Source: Enterobacteriaceae bacterium (GTDB lineage: Bacteria > Pseudomonadota > Gammaproteobacteria > Enterobacterales > Enterobacteriaceae). Taken from it: 64,000 nucleotides of DNA. How positions within the stretch are numbered: the first letter of the stretch is position 1; every line of letters starts with the position of its first letter. The position numbers and the translations under genes are program-made. Below, piece after piece: positions 8,449 to 18,393 of the stretch. The DNA lies in the NCBI GenBank assembly GCA_902363335.1, contig CABIZV010000002.1, forward strand, positions 558,001 through 622,000. Direction: 5' to 3'. A model generated the notes under the pieces. It was given only the letters and a program-made list of their open reading frames with translations. It was not told the DNA's origin and did no database searches.

Positions 8449-9683
8449 TACAAGCCACCCAGCAGATGGTTAAACGGCTCAACCTCAACCCATTCACCGG
8501 CCTCAACGCGGCCGCGTTCACGCTCCAGCACGATAAAGCAGTTACCCTGACTAAAGGAGCTGAAAATATGCGAACCCTGATGGCCGGTTGTGGAAACCGT
8601 CAGTTCACCGTTGTCATTGCGGGTCAGCAGACCGCGCTGGAAATCAAGACGACCCGGCGATTTCTTCAGCGTATCGGTCGTACGCACGCGCAGACGCGGT
8701 GCCTGAGTCGGCTGGCTGCTCGCGCTGAGCTTCGCCAGCAATGGCTGCACCAGTTGATAGAAGGTTAACGCCGCGGACACCGGGTTGCCCGGTAGGCCAC
8801 AGAACCAGCTGTTGCTGAGCTTGCCAAAGGCGAACGGTTTGCCCGGCTTGATGGCGAGTTTCCAGAAGCCAATTTCGCCCAGCTCATCAAGAATCGTTTT
8901 GGTGTAGTCGGCTTCGCCCACCGAAACGCCGCCGGAGCTGATGACCACGTCGGCCTGCTTATCCGCCTCGATAAAGGTCTGGCGCAGTTGCTCGGGATCA
9001 TCGCGAATAATGCCAAGGTTAATCACCTCGCAGCCGAGCTGCTCGAGCATCAGATGCACCGCCAGACGGTTGGTGTCGTAGATTTGCCCATCGCCCAGCG
9101 GCTGGCCCGGCAGCTGGAGTTCATCGCCGGTTGAGAATAGCGCAACGCGAACTTTGCGCACCACGTTCACCTCGGCAATCCCCAGCGAAGCCAGTACCGG
9201 TAGCTCCGCGACCGTCAGGCGAGTACCCGCCGGGAATACCACCGCGCCGTTAGCAATATCCTCGCCACGGCGGCGAATGTTTTGCCCCGGCTTGACGTTT
9301 GCGGTGAATCGCACGCCGGCGTCGGTCTGTTCTGTTTCCTCTTGCATTACCACGGCTTCGCAACCTGCGGGTACCGGCGCGCCGGTCATAATGCGAATGC
9401 AGCTGCCCGCAGGCCATTCACCGTGGAACGGCTGTCCGGCAAAGGCTTTACCGGCGACCGCCAGCGGCGCTTGTGCCGCCACATCGGCCAGACGCACCGC
9501 GTAACCATCCATCGCCGAGTTATCAAAACCCGGTACATCCAGAGGGGAGATGATATCGCGGGCCGTAATCCGGCCGAATGCCTGTAACAACGGCACTGAT
9601 TCGCTGTCATGCAGTGGGGTAATCTGCGAAAGCATCTGCGTTAGCGCGGCATCAAGCGGTATCAATCCGGCGGTAAAATCCAT
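8448..9683 (-). CDS. moeA: molybdopterin molybdotransferase MoeA
   Basis: A 411-residue protein, the same length as E. coli MoeA. The order of segments is as in the family: N-terminal SMxGY-type DNSAMDGYA near residue 57, central VFSTGDEL-like ALFSTGDELQLPG, ISSGGVSVGEADYT, and GLPGNPVSA. MoeA inserts molybdate into adenylylated molybdopterin made by MogA. It is the first gene of moeAB, divergent from iaaA across a 178-base gap. No unusual residue was seen. Confidence 0.95.
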   Translation of the reverse strand: MDFTAGLIPLDAALTQMLSQITPLHDSESVPLLQAFGRITARDIISPLDVPGFDNSAMDGYAVRLADVAAQAPLAVAGKAFAGQPFHGEWPAGSCIRIMTGAPVPAGCEAVVMQEETEQTDAGVRFTANVKPGQNIRRRGEDIANGAVVFPAGTRLTVAELPVLASLGIAEVNVVRKVRVALFSTGDELQLPGQPLGDGQIYDTNRLAVHLMLEQLGCEVINLGIIRDDPEQLRQTFIEADKQADVVISSGGVSVGEADYTKTILDELGEIGFWKLAIKPGKPFAFGKLSNSWFCGLPGNPVSAALTFYQLVQPLLAKLSASSQPTQAPRLRVRTTDTLKKSPGRLDFQRGLLTRNDNGELTVSTTGHQGSHIFSSFSQGNCFIVLERERGRVEAGEWVEVEPFNHLLGGL

Positions 9684-9799
9684 GGGTAAACTCCTGCGGG
9701 AAACGTTCGAATGCGCCCATTATGGCAGAAAAACCCCGCAGGCTGTATGCCACCTGTGGTGTAGCTTTACATCACCAGCCGCTATTTCTATATTCAAAA

Positions 9800-9826
9800 T
9801 TGATATAGGTGTAGAGCCACTATAAT
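9800..9826 (+). promoter_or_regulatory. candidate promoter of iaaA-gsiABCD
   Basis: TATAAT at 9821-9826 with TTGATA at 9800-9805, spacing 15. The -10 matches the sigma-70 consensus exactly, but the spacing is shorter than ideal. It lies 36 bases before the iaaA start. Confidence 0.4.
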
Positions 9827-9861
9827 GATATTTATAAATAAAATGAGGTAAGGGATTTTTC

Positions 9862-10803
9862 ATGGGCAAGGCAGTCATTGCGATTCACGGCGGAGCCGGG
9901 GCAATAAGTCGTCATCAGCTTTCAGCGCAAAAAGAGCACCAATACGTGACGGCGCTTTCTGACATTGTTGAAAGTGTACAAAAAATGCTGGAGGAGGGTG
10001 CCAGCGCGCTCGACGCGGTGACCGAAGCGGTACGCCAGCTGGAGGAGTGCCCGCTGTTTAACGCAGGCATTGGTTCGGTCTTTACCGCCGCTGAAACGCA
10101 TGAACTGGATGCCTGCATCATGGACGGCAATTCGCTTGAAGCGGGTGCCGTCGCCGGCGTGAAACATCTGCGCAATCCAATTCTGGCGGCTCGTGCGGTA
10201 TTAGAGAATAGCCCGCACGTGATGATGATGGGTGAGGGTGCTGAATCCTTCGCCAGGACGCAGGGTATGGAGCTTGTGGACAATTCACTGTTCTCAACCG
10301 ATGCCCGTTTTCAGCAGTTGCTGGAAGCGCGTAGCAACGGCGAATTTATTCTCGACCATGATGGCTCGCCGCTCGACGAACGTCAGAAAATGGGCACCGT
10401 CGGGGCCGTGGCGCGTGATATTAACGGTAATCTGGCGGCGGCAACGTCCACCGGCGGAATGACCAATAAATTGCCCGGCAGAGTGGGCGACACCCCGCTG
10501 GTTGGGGCCGGTTGCTATGCCAATAACGCGAGCGTGGCGGTTTCCTGCACCGGTACTGGTGAGGTGTTTATCCGCACGCTGGCGGCCTACGATATTGCGG
10601 CGCTGATGGAGTACGGCAATCTTAGCCTGCTTGAGGCCTGCGAGCGGGTGGTGATGGAAAAACTGCCAGCACTTGGCGGCAGCGGCGGACTTATCGCCAT
10701 CGACCGGGAAGGTAACGTGGTGCTGCCGTTTAACAGTGAAGGCATGTACCGCGCCTGGGCATACGCCGGGGATACGCCAACCATCGGTATTTACCGGGAA
10801 TAG
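9862..10803 (+). CDS. iaaA: isoaspartyl peptidase / plant-type L-asparaginase IaaA
   Basis: A 313-residue Ntn-hydrolase proenzyme. Autocleavage should occur before Thr179 in the KMGTVGAVA segment, producing alpha and beta chains; the threonine then becomes the nucleophile. The later GGMTNKLPGRVGDTPLVGAG segment supplies substrate-binding residues. The enzyme hydrolyses isoaspartyl dipeptides and asparagine. It stands 11 bases before gsiA, as in E. coli, where the gene heads the glutathione importer operon, so degradation of peptides and import of glutathione are probably coregulated. Confidence 0.95.
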   Translation: MGKAVIAIHGGAGAISRHQLSAQKEHQYVTALSDIVESVQKMLEEGASALDAVTEAVRQLEECPLFNAGIGSVFTAAETHELDACIMDGNSLEAGAVAGVKHLRNPILAARAVLENSPHVMMMGEGAESFARTQGMELVDNSLFSTDARFQQLLEARSNGEFILDHDGSPLDERQKMGTVGAVARDINGNLAAATSTGGMTNKLPGRVGDTPLVGAGCYANNASVAVSCTGTGEVFIRTLAAYDIAALMEYGNLSLLEACERVVMEKLPALGGSGGLIAIDREGNVVLPFNSEGMYRAWAYAGDTPTIGIYRE

Positions 10804-10814
10804 AAGGAGTTAGC

Positions 10815-12674
10815 GTGCCGCATTCCGCTGAACTTGATGCGTCTCAGGTACTGAGTCTTCAGAACCTGAACGTGGCATTTTGTCAGGATAAACAGTCCGT
10901 CCGCGTGGTTAATCAACTCTCGTTAACGGTTAACCGTGGCGAAACGCTGGCGATCGTCGGTGAGTCGGGTTCGGGAAAATCGGTGACGGCACTGGCGTTG
11001 ATGCGCCTGCTGGAACAGTCCCGTGGACAAATAGCCTGCGACCAGATGCTGCTGCGGCGACGTAACCGTGAAGTGGTTGACTTACTGGAGCAGACTCCCG
11101 CACAGATGCGCGGCATACGCGGGGCGGATGTGGCGATGATTTTTCAAGAGCCAATGACCTCGCTGAATCCGGTCTTTACCATTGGTGAGCAGATTGCCGA
11201 GTCGATTCGTTTGCACCAGGGAATGGGGCGTGAAGAGGCGCTGGACGAGGCTAAAAAAATGCTCGATAAGGTGCGAATCCCCGAAGCGCAGGCGGTGCTT
11301 TCGCGATATCCGCATCAGCTCTCCGGCGGTATGCGTCAGCGCGTGATGATTGCGATGGCGCTGTCGTGCCGTCCGGCGGTGCTGATTGCCGATGAACCGA
11401 CAACGGCGCTGGATGTCACCATCCAGGCGCAAATTCTCCAGCTTATCGACGTGCTGCAAAAAGAGATGTCGATGGGAGTGATATTTATCACTCACGATAT
11501 GGGCGTCGTAGCGGAAATCGCTGACCGGGTTTTGGTTATGCATCAGGGCGAAGCGGTTGAAACCGGCAGCGTAGACGATATCTTTAACGCGCCTCAACAC
11601 CCGTACACTAAACGCCTGCTGGCCGCCGTACCGCGGCTGGGGGCGATGCGCGGTAGCGATTACCCCAAAAGCTTCCCGGATGTGAACGCCCCGACGCTGG
11701 AACCGCAGCCGCAAAATACCGTGGCGGCGGGCGAACCCATTTTGCAGGTGCGCAATCTGGTCACCCGCTTTCCACTGCGCGGCGGCCTTTTAAATCGCGT
11801 GACCCGTGAAGTGCATGCGGTGGAAAATGTCAGTTTCGATCTCTGGCCGGGTGAGACATTGTCGCTGGTGGGCGAGTCTGGCTGCGGTAAATCCACCACC
11901 GGCCGCGCGTTGCTGCGGTTAGTCGAATTGCAAAGCGGCACCATCACCTTCAACGGCGAGCGCATTGATACGCTCAATGCCCGTCAGCTACAACCGCTGC
12001 GCCGCGATATTCAGTTTATCTTCCAGGATCCGTACGCTTCGCTTGATCCGCGCCATACGGTAGGCTTCTCGATTATGGAGCCGCTGCGTATTCACGGCGC
12101 GTTGACGGGCGAAGCGCTACAGCAGCGGGTCGCGTGGTTATTGCAGCGCGTCGGCCTGTTGCCGGAGCACGCGTGGCGGTATCCGCATGAATTTTCCGGC
12201 GGCCAGCGCCAGCGTATCTGCATTGCGCGTGCGCTGGCTTTGTCGCCGAAAGTGGTTATCGCCGATGAGTCCGTCTCGGCGCTGGATGTGTCGATTCGTG
12301 CGCAGATTATCAACCTGCTGCTCTCTTTGCAGCGTGACATGGGCATTGCATTTCTTTTCATTTCTCATGATATGGCGGTGGTGGAACGCATTAGCCATCG
12401 TGTGGCGGTGATGTATCGCGGGCGAATTGTGGAAATTGGCCCGCGCCGCGCTATTTTTGAAAATCCTCAGCATCCGTATACCCGCAAACTTCTGGCGGCA
12501 GTGCCGGTGGCCGATCCGGGGCATCGTCGCCCGCAGCGCGTTCTGCTCTCGGACGAACTGCCGGGGAATATCTACAAACGGGGTGAAATCGTCGAACCAA
12601 TAGGTTTGCAACAGATCTCGCCGGGGCATTTTGTGGCTCGCGAGCCGGTAAGTAGTGCGCTAGTAAATCGATAA
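10815..12674 (+). CDS. gsiA: glutathione ABC importer, fused ATPase GsiA
   Basis: A 619-residue protein with two complete ATPase domains. Walker A sites are GESGSGKS (about residue 51) and GESGCGKS (about 351), with signatures LSGGMRQR and FSGGQRQR and Walker B sites ADEPTTALD and ADESVSALD. It energises import of glutathione through GsiC-GsiD with GsiB. The start is a GTG after AAGGAG, giving an N terminus (MPHSAELDA) like the E. coli protein. The second Walker B carries Ser where most have Pro or Ala (DESVSALD), a mild variant unlikely to affect catalysis. Confidence 0.94.
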   Translation: MPHSAELDASQVLSLQNLNVAFCQDKQSVRVVNQLSLTVNRGETLAIVGESGSGKSVTALALMRLLEQSRGQIACDQMLLRRRNREVVDLLEQTPAQMRGIRGADVAMIFQEPMTSLNPVFTIGEQIAESIRLHQGMGREEALDEAKKMLDKVRIPEAQAVLSRYPHQLSGGMRQRVMIAMALSCRPAVLIADEPTTALDVTIQAQILQLIDVLQKEMSMGVIFITHDMGVVAEIADRVLVMHQGEAVETGSVDDIFNAPQHPYTKRLLAAVPRLGAMRGSDYPKSFPDVNAPTLEPQPQNTVAAGEPILQVRNLVTRFPLRGGLLNRVTREVHAVENVSFDLWPGETLSLVGESGCGKSTTGRALLRLVELQSGTITFNGERIDTLNARQLQPLRRDIQFIFQDPYASLDPRHTVGFSIMEPLRIHGALTGEALQQRVAWLLQRVGLLPEHAWRYPHEFSGGQRQRICIARALALSPKVVIADESVSALDVSIRAQIINLLLSLQRDMGIAFLFISHDMAVVERISHRVAVMYRGRIVEIGPRRAIFENPQHPYTRKLLAAVPVADPGHRRPQRVLLSDELPGNIYKRGEIVEPIGLQQISPGHFVAREPVSSALVNR

Positions 12675-12704
12675 TAAAACGTCAAACGACAGGCAGGGGA
12701 CAAC

Positions 12705-14243
12705 ATGACACAACGCATTTCACGTAAATGGCTGGTTGCAGTGGGGGTGGCCTCCGCGCTTGCCGCCTCTCCGGTGTTCGCCGCAAAAGATGTGGTGGTA
12801 GCGGTAGGATCTAACTTCACCACGCTCGACCCATACGACGCCAACGACACGCTGTCGCAGGCGGTGGCGAAATCCTTCTATCAGGGGCTGTTTGGCCTTG
12901 ATAAAGAGATGAAGCTGAAAAACGTGCTGGCGGAAAGCTACACCGTTTCAGACGACGGCAAGGTGTATACCGTTAAGCTGCGCCAGGGCGTTAAATTCCA
13001 GGATGGCACCGATTTCAACGCCGAGGCGGTGAAAATCAACCTCGATCGCGCCAGCAACCCGGAAAGCCATCTCAAGCGATACAACCTGTACAAAAATATT
13101 GATAAAACCGAAGTGGTGGATGCGAATACGGTGAAAATCACCCTGAAGCAGCCGTTCTCGGCATTTATCAATATTCTTGCCCATCCGGCGACGGCGATGA
13201 TTTCGCCTGCGGCCCTGAAAAAATACGGCAACGAAATTGGTTTCCATCCGGTGGGAACCGGCCCGTATCAGCTCGATACCTGGAATCAGACGGATTTTGT
13301 TAAGGTCAGTAAATACGCTAACTACTGGCAAAAAGGGCTGCCGAAGCTGGACTCTATTACCTGGCGTCCGGTGGTGGATAACAATACCCGCGCCGCAATG
13401 CTGCAAACCGGCGAAGCGCAGTTTGCTTTCCCAATTCCTTACGAGCAGGCGGCGCTGCTTTCGAAAAACAGCCAGCTTGAACTGGTTGCCAGCCCGTCCA
13501 TTATGCAGCGCTACATCAGCATGAACGTCACGCAAAAACCGTTCGATAACCCGAAAGTGCGTGAAGCTATCAACTATGCGATTAACCGTCAGGCACTGGT
13601 TAAAGTGGCCTTTGCAGGCTATGCCACACCGGCGGCGGGCGTCGTACCGCCGTCCATCGCATATTCACAGCAGTATCAGCCGTGGCCGTATGATCCGGCT
13701 AAAGCACGCGAACTGTTAAAAGAAGCCGGTTATCCGAACGGTTTTAGCACCACGTTGTGGTCGTCACATAACCACAGCACGGCGCAGAAAGTCCTGCAAT
13801 TTACCCAGCAGCAGCTGGCGCAAATTGGTATTAAGGCGCAGGTCACGGCGATGGATGCCGGGCAGCGCGCGGCGGAAGTAGAAGGCAAGGGACAAAAAGA
13901 GAGCGGCGTACGCATGTTCTATACCGGCTGGTCGGCCTCGACCGGCGAAGCGGACTGGGCGTTGTCACCGCTGTTTGCCTCCTCGAACTGGCCGCCAACT
14001 CAGTTCAATACGGCCTTCTACAGTAACCCGCAGGTTGATAAAGATTTGACGGCGGCGCTGCAAACGACCGACAACGCTGAAAAAGCGCGCTTATACAAAG
14101 AGGTGCAGGATACGCTCTGGAAAGAGTCTCCGTGGGTGCCGCTGGTGGTGGAAAAACTGGTTTCGGCACACAGCAAGTCCTTGTCTGGATTCTACATTAT
14201 GCCGGATACTGGTTTTAGCTTCGATGATGCGGATTTGAAGTAA
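12705..14243 (+). CDS. gsiB: glutathione-binding periplasmic protein GsiB
   Basis: A 512-residue family 5 extracellular solute-binding protein. Residues 1-26 form a signal peptide (positive MTQRISRK, hydrophobic core, SPVFA before AKD). The mature part shows the dipeptide-binding-protein pattern, with LRQGVKFQDGTDFNAEAVKINLDR near residue 90 and VREAINYAINRQALV around residue 285. It delivers glutathione to GsiC-GsiD. It lies 30 bases after gsiA. A hairpin in the following gap probably stabilises the message for this abundantly needed subunit. Confidence 0.95.
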   Translation: MTQRISRKWLVAVGVASALAASPVFAAKDVVVAVGSNFTTLDPYDANDTLSQAVAKSFYQGLFGLDKEMKLKNVLAESYTVSDDGKVYTVKLRQGVKFQDGTDFNAEAVKINLDRASNPESHLKRYNLYKNIDKTEVVDANTVKITLKQPFSAFINILAHPATAMISPAALKKYGNEIGFHPVGTGPYQLDTWNQTDFVKVSKYANYWQKGLPKLDSITWRPVVDNNTRAAMLQTGEAQFAFPIPYEQAALLSKNSQLELVASPSIMQRYISMNVTQKPFDNPKVREAINYAINRQALVKVAFAGYATPAAGVVPPSIAYSQQYQPWPYDPAKARELLKEAGYPNGFSTTLWSSHNHSTAQKVLQFTQQQLAQIGIKAQVTAMDAGQRAAEVEGKGQKESGVRMFYTGWSASTGEADWALSPLFASSNWPPTQFNTAFYSNPQVDKDLTAALQTTDNAEKARLYKEVQDTLWKESPWVPLVVEKLVSAHSKSLSGFYIMPDTGFSFDDADLK

Positions 14244-14250
14244 GCGGCGT

Positions 14251-14277
14251 TTTCCCGCGTCATATTGGCGCGGGAAA
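14251..14277 (+). promoter_or_regulatory. intra-operon hairpin between gsiB and gsiC
   Basis: Arms TTTCCCGCG (14251-14259) and CGCGGGAAA (14269-14277) pair perfectly around a nine-base loop. There is no T run. The position just after the binding-protein gene fits a message-stabilising or attenuating hairpin, as seen in other importer operons. Confidence 0.55.
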
Positions 14278-14295
14278 GCATCGGCAAGGAGAGTC

Positions 14296-15216
14296 ATGCT
14301 CAACTATGTTATCAAACGCCTGCTCGGCCTGATTCCCACGCTGTTTATCGTGGCCGTGCTGGTGTTTTTGTTTGTCCATATGCTGCCCGGTGATCCAGCG
14401 CGGCTGATTGCCGGGCCGGAAGCCGACGCGCAGGTTATCGCGATGGTGCGCCAGCAGCTGGGGCTGGATCAGCCGCTATACGTGCAGTTCTGGCATTACA
14501 TCAGCCACGCGGTGCAGGGGGATTTTGGCACCTCGATGGTGTCACGCCGTCCGGTATCGGAAGAAATTGCCAGCCGTTTTTTGCCGACCTTATGGTTAAC
14601 GCTCGCCAGTATGGCTTGGGCGGTGCTGTTTGGTATGGCGGCGGGGATTGCCGCCGCCGTCTGGCGTAATCGCTGGCCGGATCGGCTGGGAATGGCGCTG
14701 GCGGTCACTGGTATCTCCTTCCCGGCATTTGCGCTCGGGATGTTGCTGATGCAGATCTTCTCCGTTGAGCTGGGCTGGCTGCCAACCGTGGGGGCCGATA
14801 GTTGGCGTCACTACATTCTGCCCTCGATAACGCTGGGGGCGGCGGTAGCGTCCGTTATGGCGCGTTTTACCCGCGCATCGTTTGTCGATGTGTTGAACGA
14901 AGATTATATGCGCACCGCCCGCGCCAAAGGCGTAAGCGAGAAAGGGGTGGTGCTCAAGCATGGTCTGCGGAACGCCATGATCCCGGTGGTCACCATGATG
15001 GGGCTACAATTTGGTTTTCTGCTCGGCGGCTCGATTGTGGTGGAGAAAGTCTTTAACTGGCCGGGTCTGGGACGCCTGCTGGTGGACTCGGTGGAAATGC
15101 GTGATTATCCGGTCATTCAGGCTGAGGTGCTGCTATTTTCACTGGAGTTTATTCTTATCAATTTAGTGGTGGATGTGCTTTACGCCGCCATTAACCCGGC
15201 TATCAGGTACAAATAA
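14296..15216 (+). CDS. gsiC: glutathione ABC importer permease GsiC
   Basis: A 306-residue inner-membrane permease of the DppB/OppB type. The N-terminal segment (LLGLIPTLFIVAVLVFLFVHMLPGDP) is the first membrane helix with the family's PGDPAR sequence. Several more helices follow, and the EAA-type loop is visible in YMRTARAKGVSEKGVVLKHGLRNAMIP near residue 205, which contacts GsiA. It follows AAGGAGAG at good spacing. It works with GsiD to form the membrane pore. Confidence 0.95.
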   Translation: MLNYVIKRLLGLIPTLFIVAVLVFLFVHMLPGDPARLIAGPEADAQVIAMVRQQLGLDQPLYVQFWHYISHAVQGDFGTSMVSRRPVSEEIASRFLPTLWLTLASMAWAVLFGMAAGIAAAVWRNRWPDRLGMALAVTGISFPAFALGMLLMQIFSVELGWLPTVGADSWRHYILPSITLGAAVASVMARFTRASFVDVLNEDYMRTARAKGVSEKGVVLKHGLRNAMIPVVTMMGLQFGFLLGGSIVVEKVFNWPGLGRLLVDSVEMRDYPVIQAEVLLFSLEFILINLVVDVLYAAINPAIRYK

Positions 15217-15217
15217 C

Positions 15218-16129
15218 GTGCGAATATTGAATTGGCGCCGACAGGCAGCCCTGAATGCCATGCCGGTGATAAATACGGCTGAACAACGTACGCCGTGGCG
15301 CGAGTTCTGGCGGCGTTTTCGCCAGCAGCCGATCGCCATGGCATCGGGCATTTTTGTGCTGTTGCTGATTATTGTGGCGGTGGTTGCGCCGTGGATTGCG
15401 CCGTTTGATGCGGAAAACTATTTCGATTATGACCGCCTGAACGAAGGGCCGTCTTTGATGCACTGGTTTGGCGTCGATTCCCTGGGCCGGGATATTTTCA
15501 GCCGGGTGCTGGTGGGGGCGCAAATTTCACTCACCGCGGGCGTGTTCGCGGTGCTGATAGGCTCCGTCATCGGGACGATTCTGGGGTTGCTGGCGGGCTA
15601 TTATGAAGGCTGGTGGGATCGCATTATTATGCGTATTTGCGACGTGCTGTTTGCCTTCCCAGGCATCCTGCTGGCGATTGCGGTGGTGGCTATCATGGGC
15701 AGCGGTATGACCAACGTGATCATCGCCGTAGCGATTTTCTCCATCCCGGCGTTCGCGCGTCTGGTTCGCGGCAACACGCTGGTGCTCAAGCAGCAGACCT
15801 TTATCGAATCCGCGCGCAGTATCGGGGCCAGCGATCGAGTTATTATTTTCCAGCATATTCTGCCCGGTACGGTGTCATCGATTGTGGTCTATTTCACCAT
15901 GCGTATCGGCGTGTCGATAATTTCAGCCGCCAGCCTGTCGTTTCTGGGATTAGGCGCGCAGCCACCGACGCCGGAGTGGGGCGCAATGCTCAACGAAGCC
16001 CGCGCGGATATGGTGATGGCGCCGCACGTGGCACTTTTCCCGGCGCTGGCGATTTTTCTGACGGTACTGGCGTTTAATTTGCTGGGAGATGGGCTGCGCG
16101 ATGCGCTGGATCCGAAACTAAAAGGGTAG
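15218..16129 (+). CDS. gsiD: glutathione ABC importer permease GsiD
   Basis: A 303-residue permease of the DppC/OppC type, the second membrane subunit. It has an N-terminal cytoplasmic stretch with TPWREFWRRFRQQP, a first membrane helix near residue 35, then HWFGVDSLGRDIFSRVLVGAQISL typical of this subunit, and the EAA loop in FIESARSIGASDRVIIFQHILP. I place the start at GTG 15218, one base after the gsiC stop. This gives an N terminus (MRILNWRRQA) and length like E. coli GsiD; the longer frame from 15173 lies inside gsiC. Coupled translation is likely. Confidence 0.93.
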   Translation: MRILNWRRQAALNAMPVINTAEQRTPWREFWRRFRQQPIAMASGIFVLLLIIVAVVAPWIAPFDAENYFDYDRLNEGPSLMHWFGVDSLGRDIFSRVLVGAQISLTAGVFAVLIGSVIGTILGLLAGYYEGWWDRIIMRICDVLFAFPGILLAIAVVAIMGSGMTNVIIAVAIFSIPAFARLVRGNTLVLKQQTFIESARSIGASDRVIIFQHILPGTVSSIVVYFTMRIGVSIISAASLSFLGLGAQPPTPEWGAMLNEARADMVMAPHVALFPALAIFLTVLAFNLLGDGLRDALDPKLKG

Positions 16130-16132
16130 GGT

Positions 16133-16222
16133 ATGTTGCCTGATGGCGCTACGCTTATCAGGCCTACAGCTCAGAAATAGTTGTAGGCCGGATAAGGCAA
16201 TTTGCCGCCATCCGGCAATCTG
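16133..16222. repeat. REP/BIME element between gsiD and rimO
   Basis: Two inverted REP units: TGCCTGATGGCGCTACGCTT...GGCCTAC and GTAGGCCGGATAAGGCAATTT...CCATCCGGCA. It fills the gap between the convergent gsiD and rimO. Confidence 0.85.
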
Positions 16223-16261
16223 TATATTACAGCCCGATGGCACTACTTTTGTGAGTTGCCG

Positions 16262-17575
16262 TTAAACCCGGCTACCCCACAGGTCATACTCGTCGGCGTT
16301 TTCAACCTTCACACGCACCACGTCGCCCGGCTTCACTTTCGTTTCGCCGTTCAGATAGACCGCGCCGTCGATTTCAGGGGCATCAGCCATGCTGCGGCCA
16401 ATCGCGCCTTCTTCGTCAACTTCGTCGATCATCACCAGAATCTCGCGGCCCACTTTTTCCTGCAGACGTTCAGCAGAGATCTGCTGTTGAAGCTGCATGA
16501 AGCGGTTCCAGCGTTCTTCTTTGATCTCATCCGGCACTTGATCCGGCAGATCGTTTGCTGATGCGCCGTCAACCGGGCTGTACTGGAAACAACCAACGCG
16601 GTCGAGGCGAGCTTCTTTCAGGAAGTCCAGCAGCATCTGGAAGTCTTCTTCTGTTTCACCTGGGAAACCGACGATAAAGGTTGAACGTAAGGTCAGCTCT
16701 GGGCAGATTTCACGCCACTGCTTGATGCGCGCTAGCTGACGGTCGACGGAACCCGGACGCTTCATCAGCTTGAGGATGCGAGGGCTTGCGTGCTGCATCG
16801 GGATGTCGAGATACGGCAGGATTTTACCTTCCGCCATCAGTGGAATCACGTTGTCCACGTGCGGGTACGGATAAACGTAGTGCAGACGCACCCACACGCC
16901 CAGCTTCGCGAGCTGTTCGCACAGGCTTTCCATGCTGGTTTTCACCGGCTCGCCGTTGTGGAAACCGGTGCGGTGTTTTACGTCAACGCCGTAGGCGGAG
17001 GTGTCCTGAGAAATCACCAGGATCTCTTTTACCCCTGCATCGACCAGACGCTTCGCTTCTGCCAGCACTTCACCAATAGGACGGCTCACCAGATCGCCAC
17101 GCATGGACGGGATGATGCAGAATGCGCAGCGGTGGTTACAGCCTTCGGAAATTTTCAGATAAGCGTAATGACGTGGCGTCAGCTTCACGCCCTGTTCCGG
17201 CACCAGGCTCAGGAAAGGGTTGTGCTGCGGCTTAGGCGCGTAATGGTGAACGTGCTCCAGTACCTGTTCGTAGCTGTGCGGGCCGGTGATTTCCAGTACC
17301 TTTGGGTGCACTTCGCGAATTTGATCTTCTTTGGCACCCAGGCAACCGGTCACAATCACCTTGCCGTTTTCTTTTAGTGCTTCACCGATGGCTTCCAGAG
17401 ACTCCTGGACTGCGCTGTCGATAAAACCACAGGTATTGACGATAACCATGTCGGCATCATCGTAAGTTGGCACTACGTCATAACCTTCGGTACGCAGTTC
17501 GGTCAGGATACGTTCGGAATCCACCAGGTTTTTCGGGCAGCCGAGGGAGACGAATCCAATTCGCGGTTGTTGCAT
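16262..17575 (-). CDS. rimO: ribosomal protein S12 methylthiotransferase RimO
   Basis: A 437-residue radical SAM methylthiotransferase that modifies an aspartate of ribosomal protein S12. The N-terminal cluster-binding cysteines are Cys13, Cys49 and Cys78, and the radical SAM triad is Cys146, Cys150, Cys153 in GCNHRCAFC. A C-terminal TRAM domain follows (about residues 370-437, ending EYDLWGSRV). It stands alone on the minus strand, with bssR divergent. All cluster ligands expected for the family are present. Confidence 0.96.
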   Translation of the reverse strand: MQQPRIGFVSLGCPKNLVDSERILTELRTEGYDVVPTYDDADMVIVNTCGFIDSAVQESLEAIGEALKENGKVIVTGCLGAKEDQIREVHPKVLEITGPHSYEQVLEHVHHYAPKPQHNPFLSLVPEQGVKLTPRHYAYLKISEGCNHRCAFCIIPSMRGDLVSRPIGEVLAEAKRLVDAGVKEILVISQDTSAYGVDVKHRTGFHNGEPVKTSMESLCEQLAKLGVWVRLHYVYPYPHVDNVIPLMAEGKILPYLDIPMQHASPRILKLMKRPGSVDRQLARIKQWREICPELTLRSTFIVGFPGETEEDFQMLLDFLKEARLDRVGCFQYSPVDGASANDLPDQVPDEIKEERWNRFMQLQQQISAERLQEKVGREILVMIDEVDEEGAIGRSMADAPEIDGAVYLNGETKVKPGDVVRVKVENADEYDLWGSRV

Positions 17576-17794
17576 GCTAGTACGCTCACAAAGTAAACAG
17601 AAAAGAAAAACCGGGCGATTCTACACGGCTTTACGCTGACTCTCTACTGCTACTTTGCCCGCCCGCCGCCATTGTCCAGGGTTGTTGTAATGTTAAATTT
17701 GTTTCCAGTGATGATTTATTGATATCGCGCAGCTTCCTGTACGTTAATTAATCGCATAATAAAAATGCCAATGGGTGGCAAGGGAGGTAAATGC

Positions 17795-18178
17795 ATGATG
17801 GAAAGCAAACTGAAACGCAAGCTAGTGGGGCAGCTCACCGGGGCGCGAATTGACCTTGAGGCCTATCTGCGGTTGAGAAAGGCTAAGGGGTATATGTCAG
17901 TCAGTGAAAACGATCATCTGCGTACTAACCTGCTCGATTTGTGTAGTGAATTACGGGAGAGTGCGGCACAGCTTAAACGGAGCTGCTTGCCCCATGACCT
18001 GGAAATGATAAGACAGGCGGGTGAGGCGGTTGCCTCGGCCGCGGTCTGTTTGATGAGCGGGCGCTATGACTGCCCGACTTATATTGCGGTTAACGTAGAG
18101 ACGCTTGAGCGCTGTCTGATGACGTTGTCAAAAATCATCCAAAAACTGGATGAGCAGTCGTCTATTATTCCTAACTGA
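17795..18178 (+). CDS. bssR: biofilm regulator BssR (YliH)
   Basis: A 127-residue protein, the length I recall for E. coli BssR, with the shared core LRKAKGYMSVSE (about residues 27-38) and AAVCLMSGRYDCPT (about 81-94). The N- and C-terminal thirds diverge. I use the ATG at 17795 because GGGAGG stands seven bases before it; the frame is open further upstream to 17765. BssR is reported to affect biofilm formation and indole signalling, but its biochemical activity is unknown. It is the last backbone gene before the mosaic island. Confidence 0.88.
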   Translation: MMESKLKRKLVGQLTGARIDLEAYLRLRKAKGYMSVSENDHLRTNLLDLCSELRESAAQLKRSCLPHDLEMIRQAGEAVASAAVCLMSGRYDCPTYIAVNVETLERCLMTLSKIIQKLDEQSSIIPN

Positions 18179-18393
18179 AATGAGGGGGACGCTCGTCCCT
18201 CTCCTGACTCACGAGAATGCTCTTTCTGAAAAACTTGTTTTGATCTAATTAAAATTACGGTTGCTAATAGCTGCCTTAATCAATTACTGCGCGTAAAATA
18301 GCCCGTGGTTCGCTCACCGTATTTATTATCGGCGGTGGCACGGTAAATATATGCTGACAGTGTTTTTTAAGCGAGTAACTCAAGGAGGAAAAC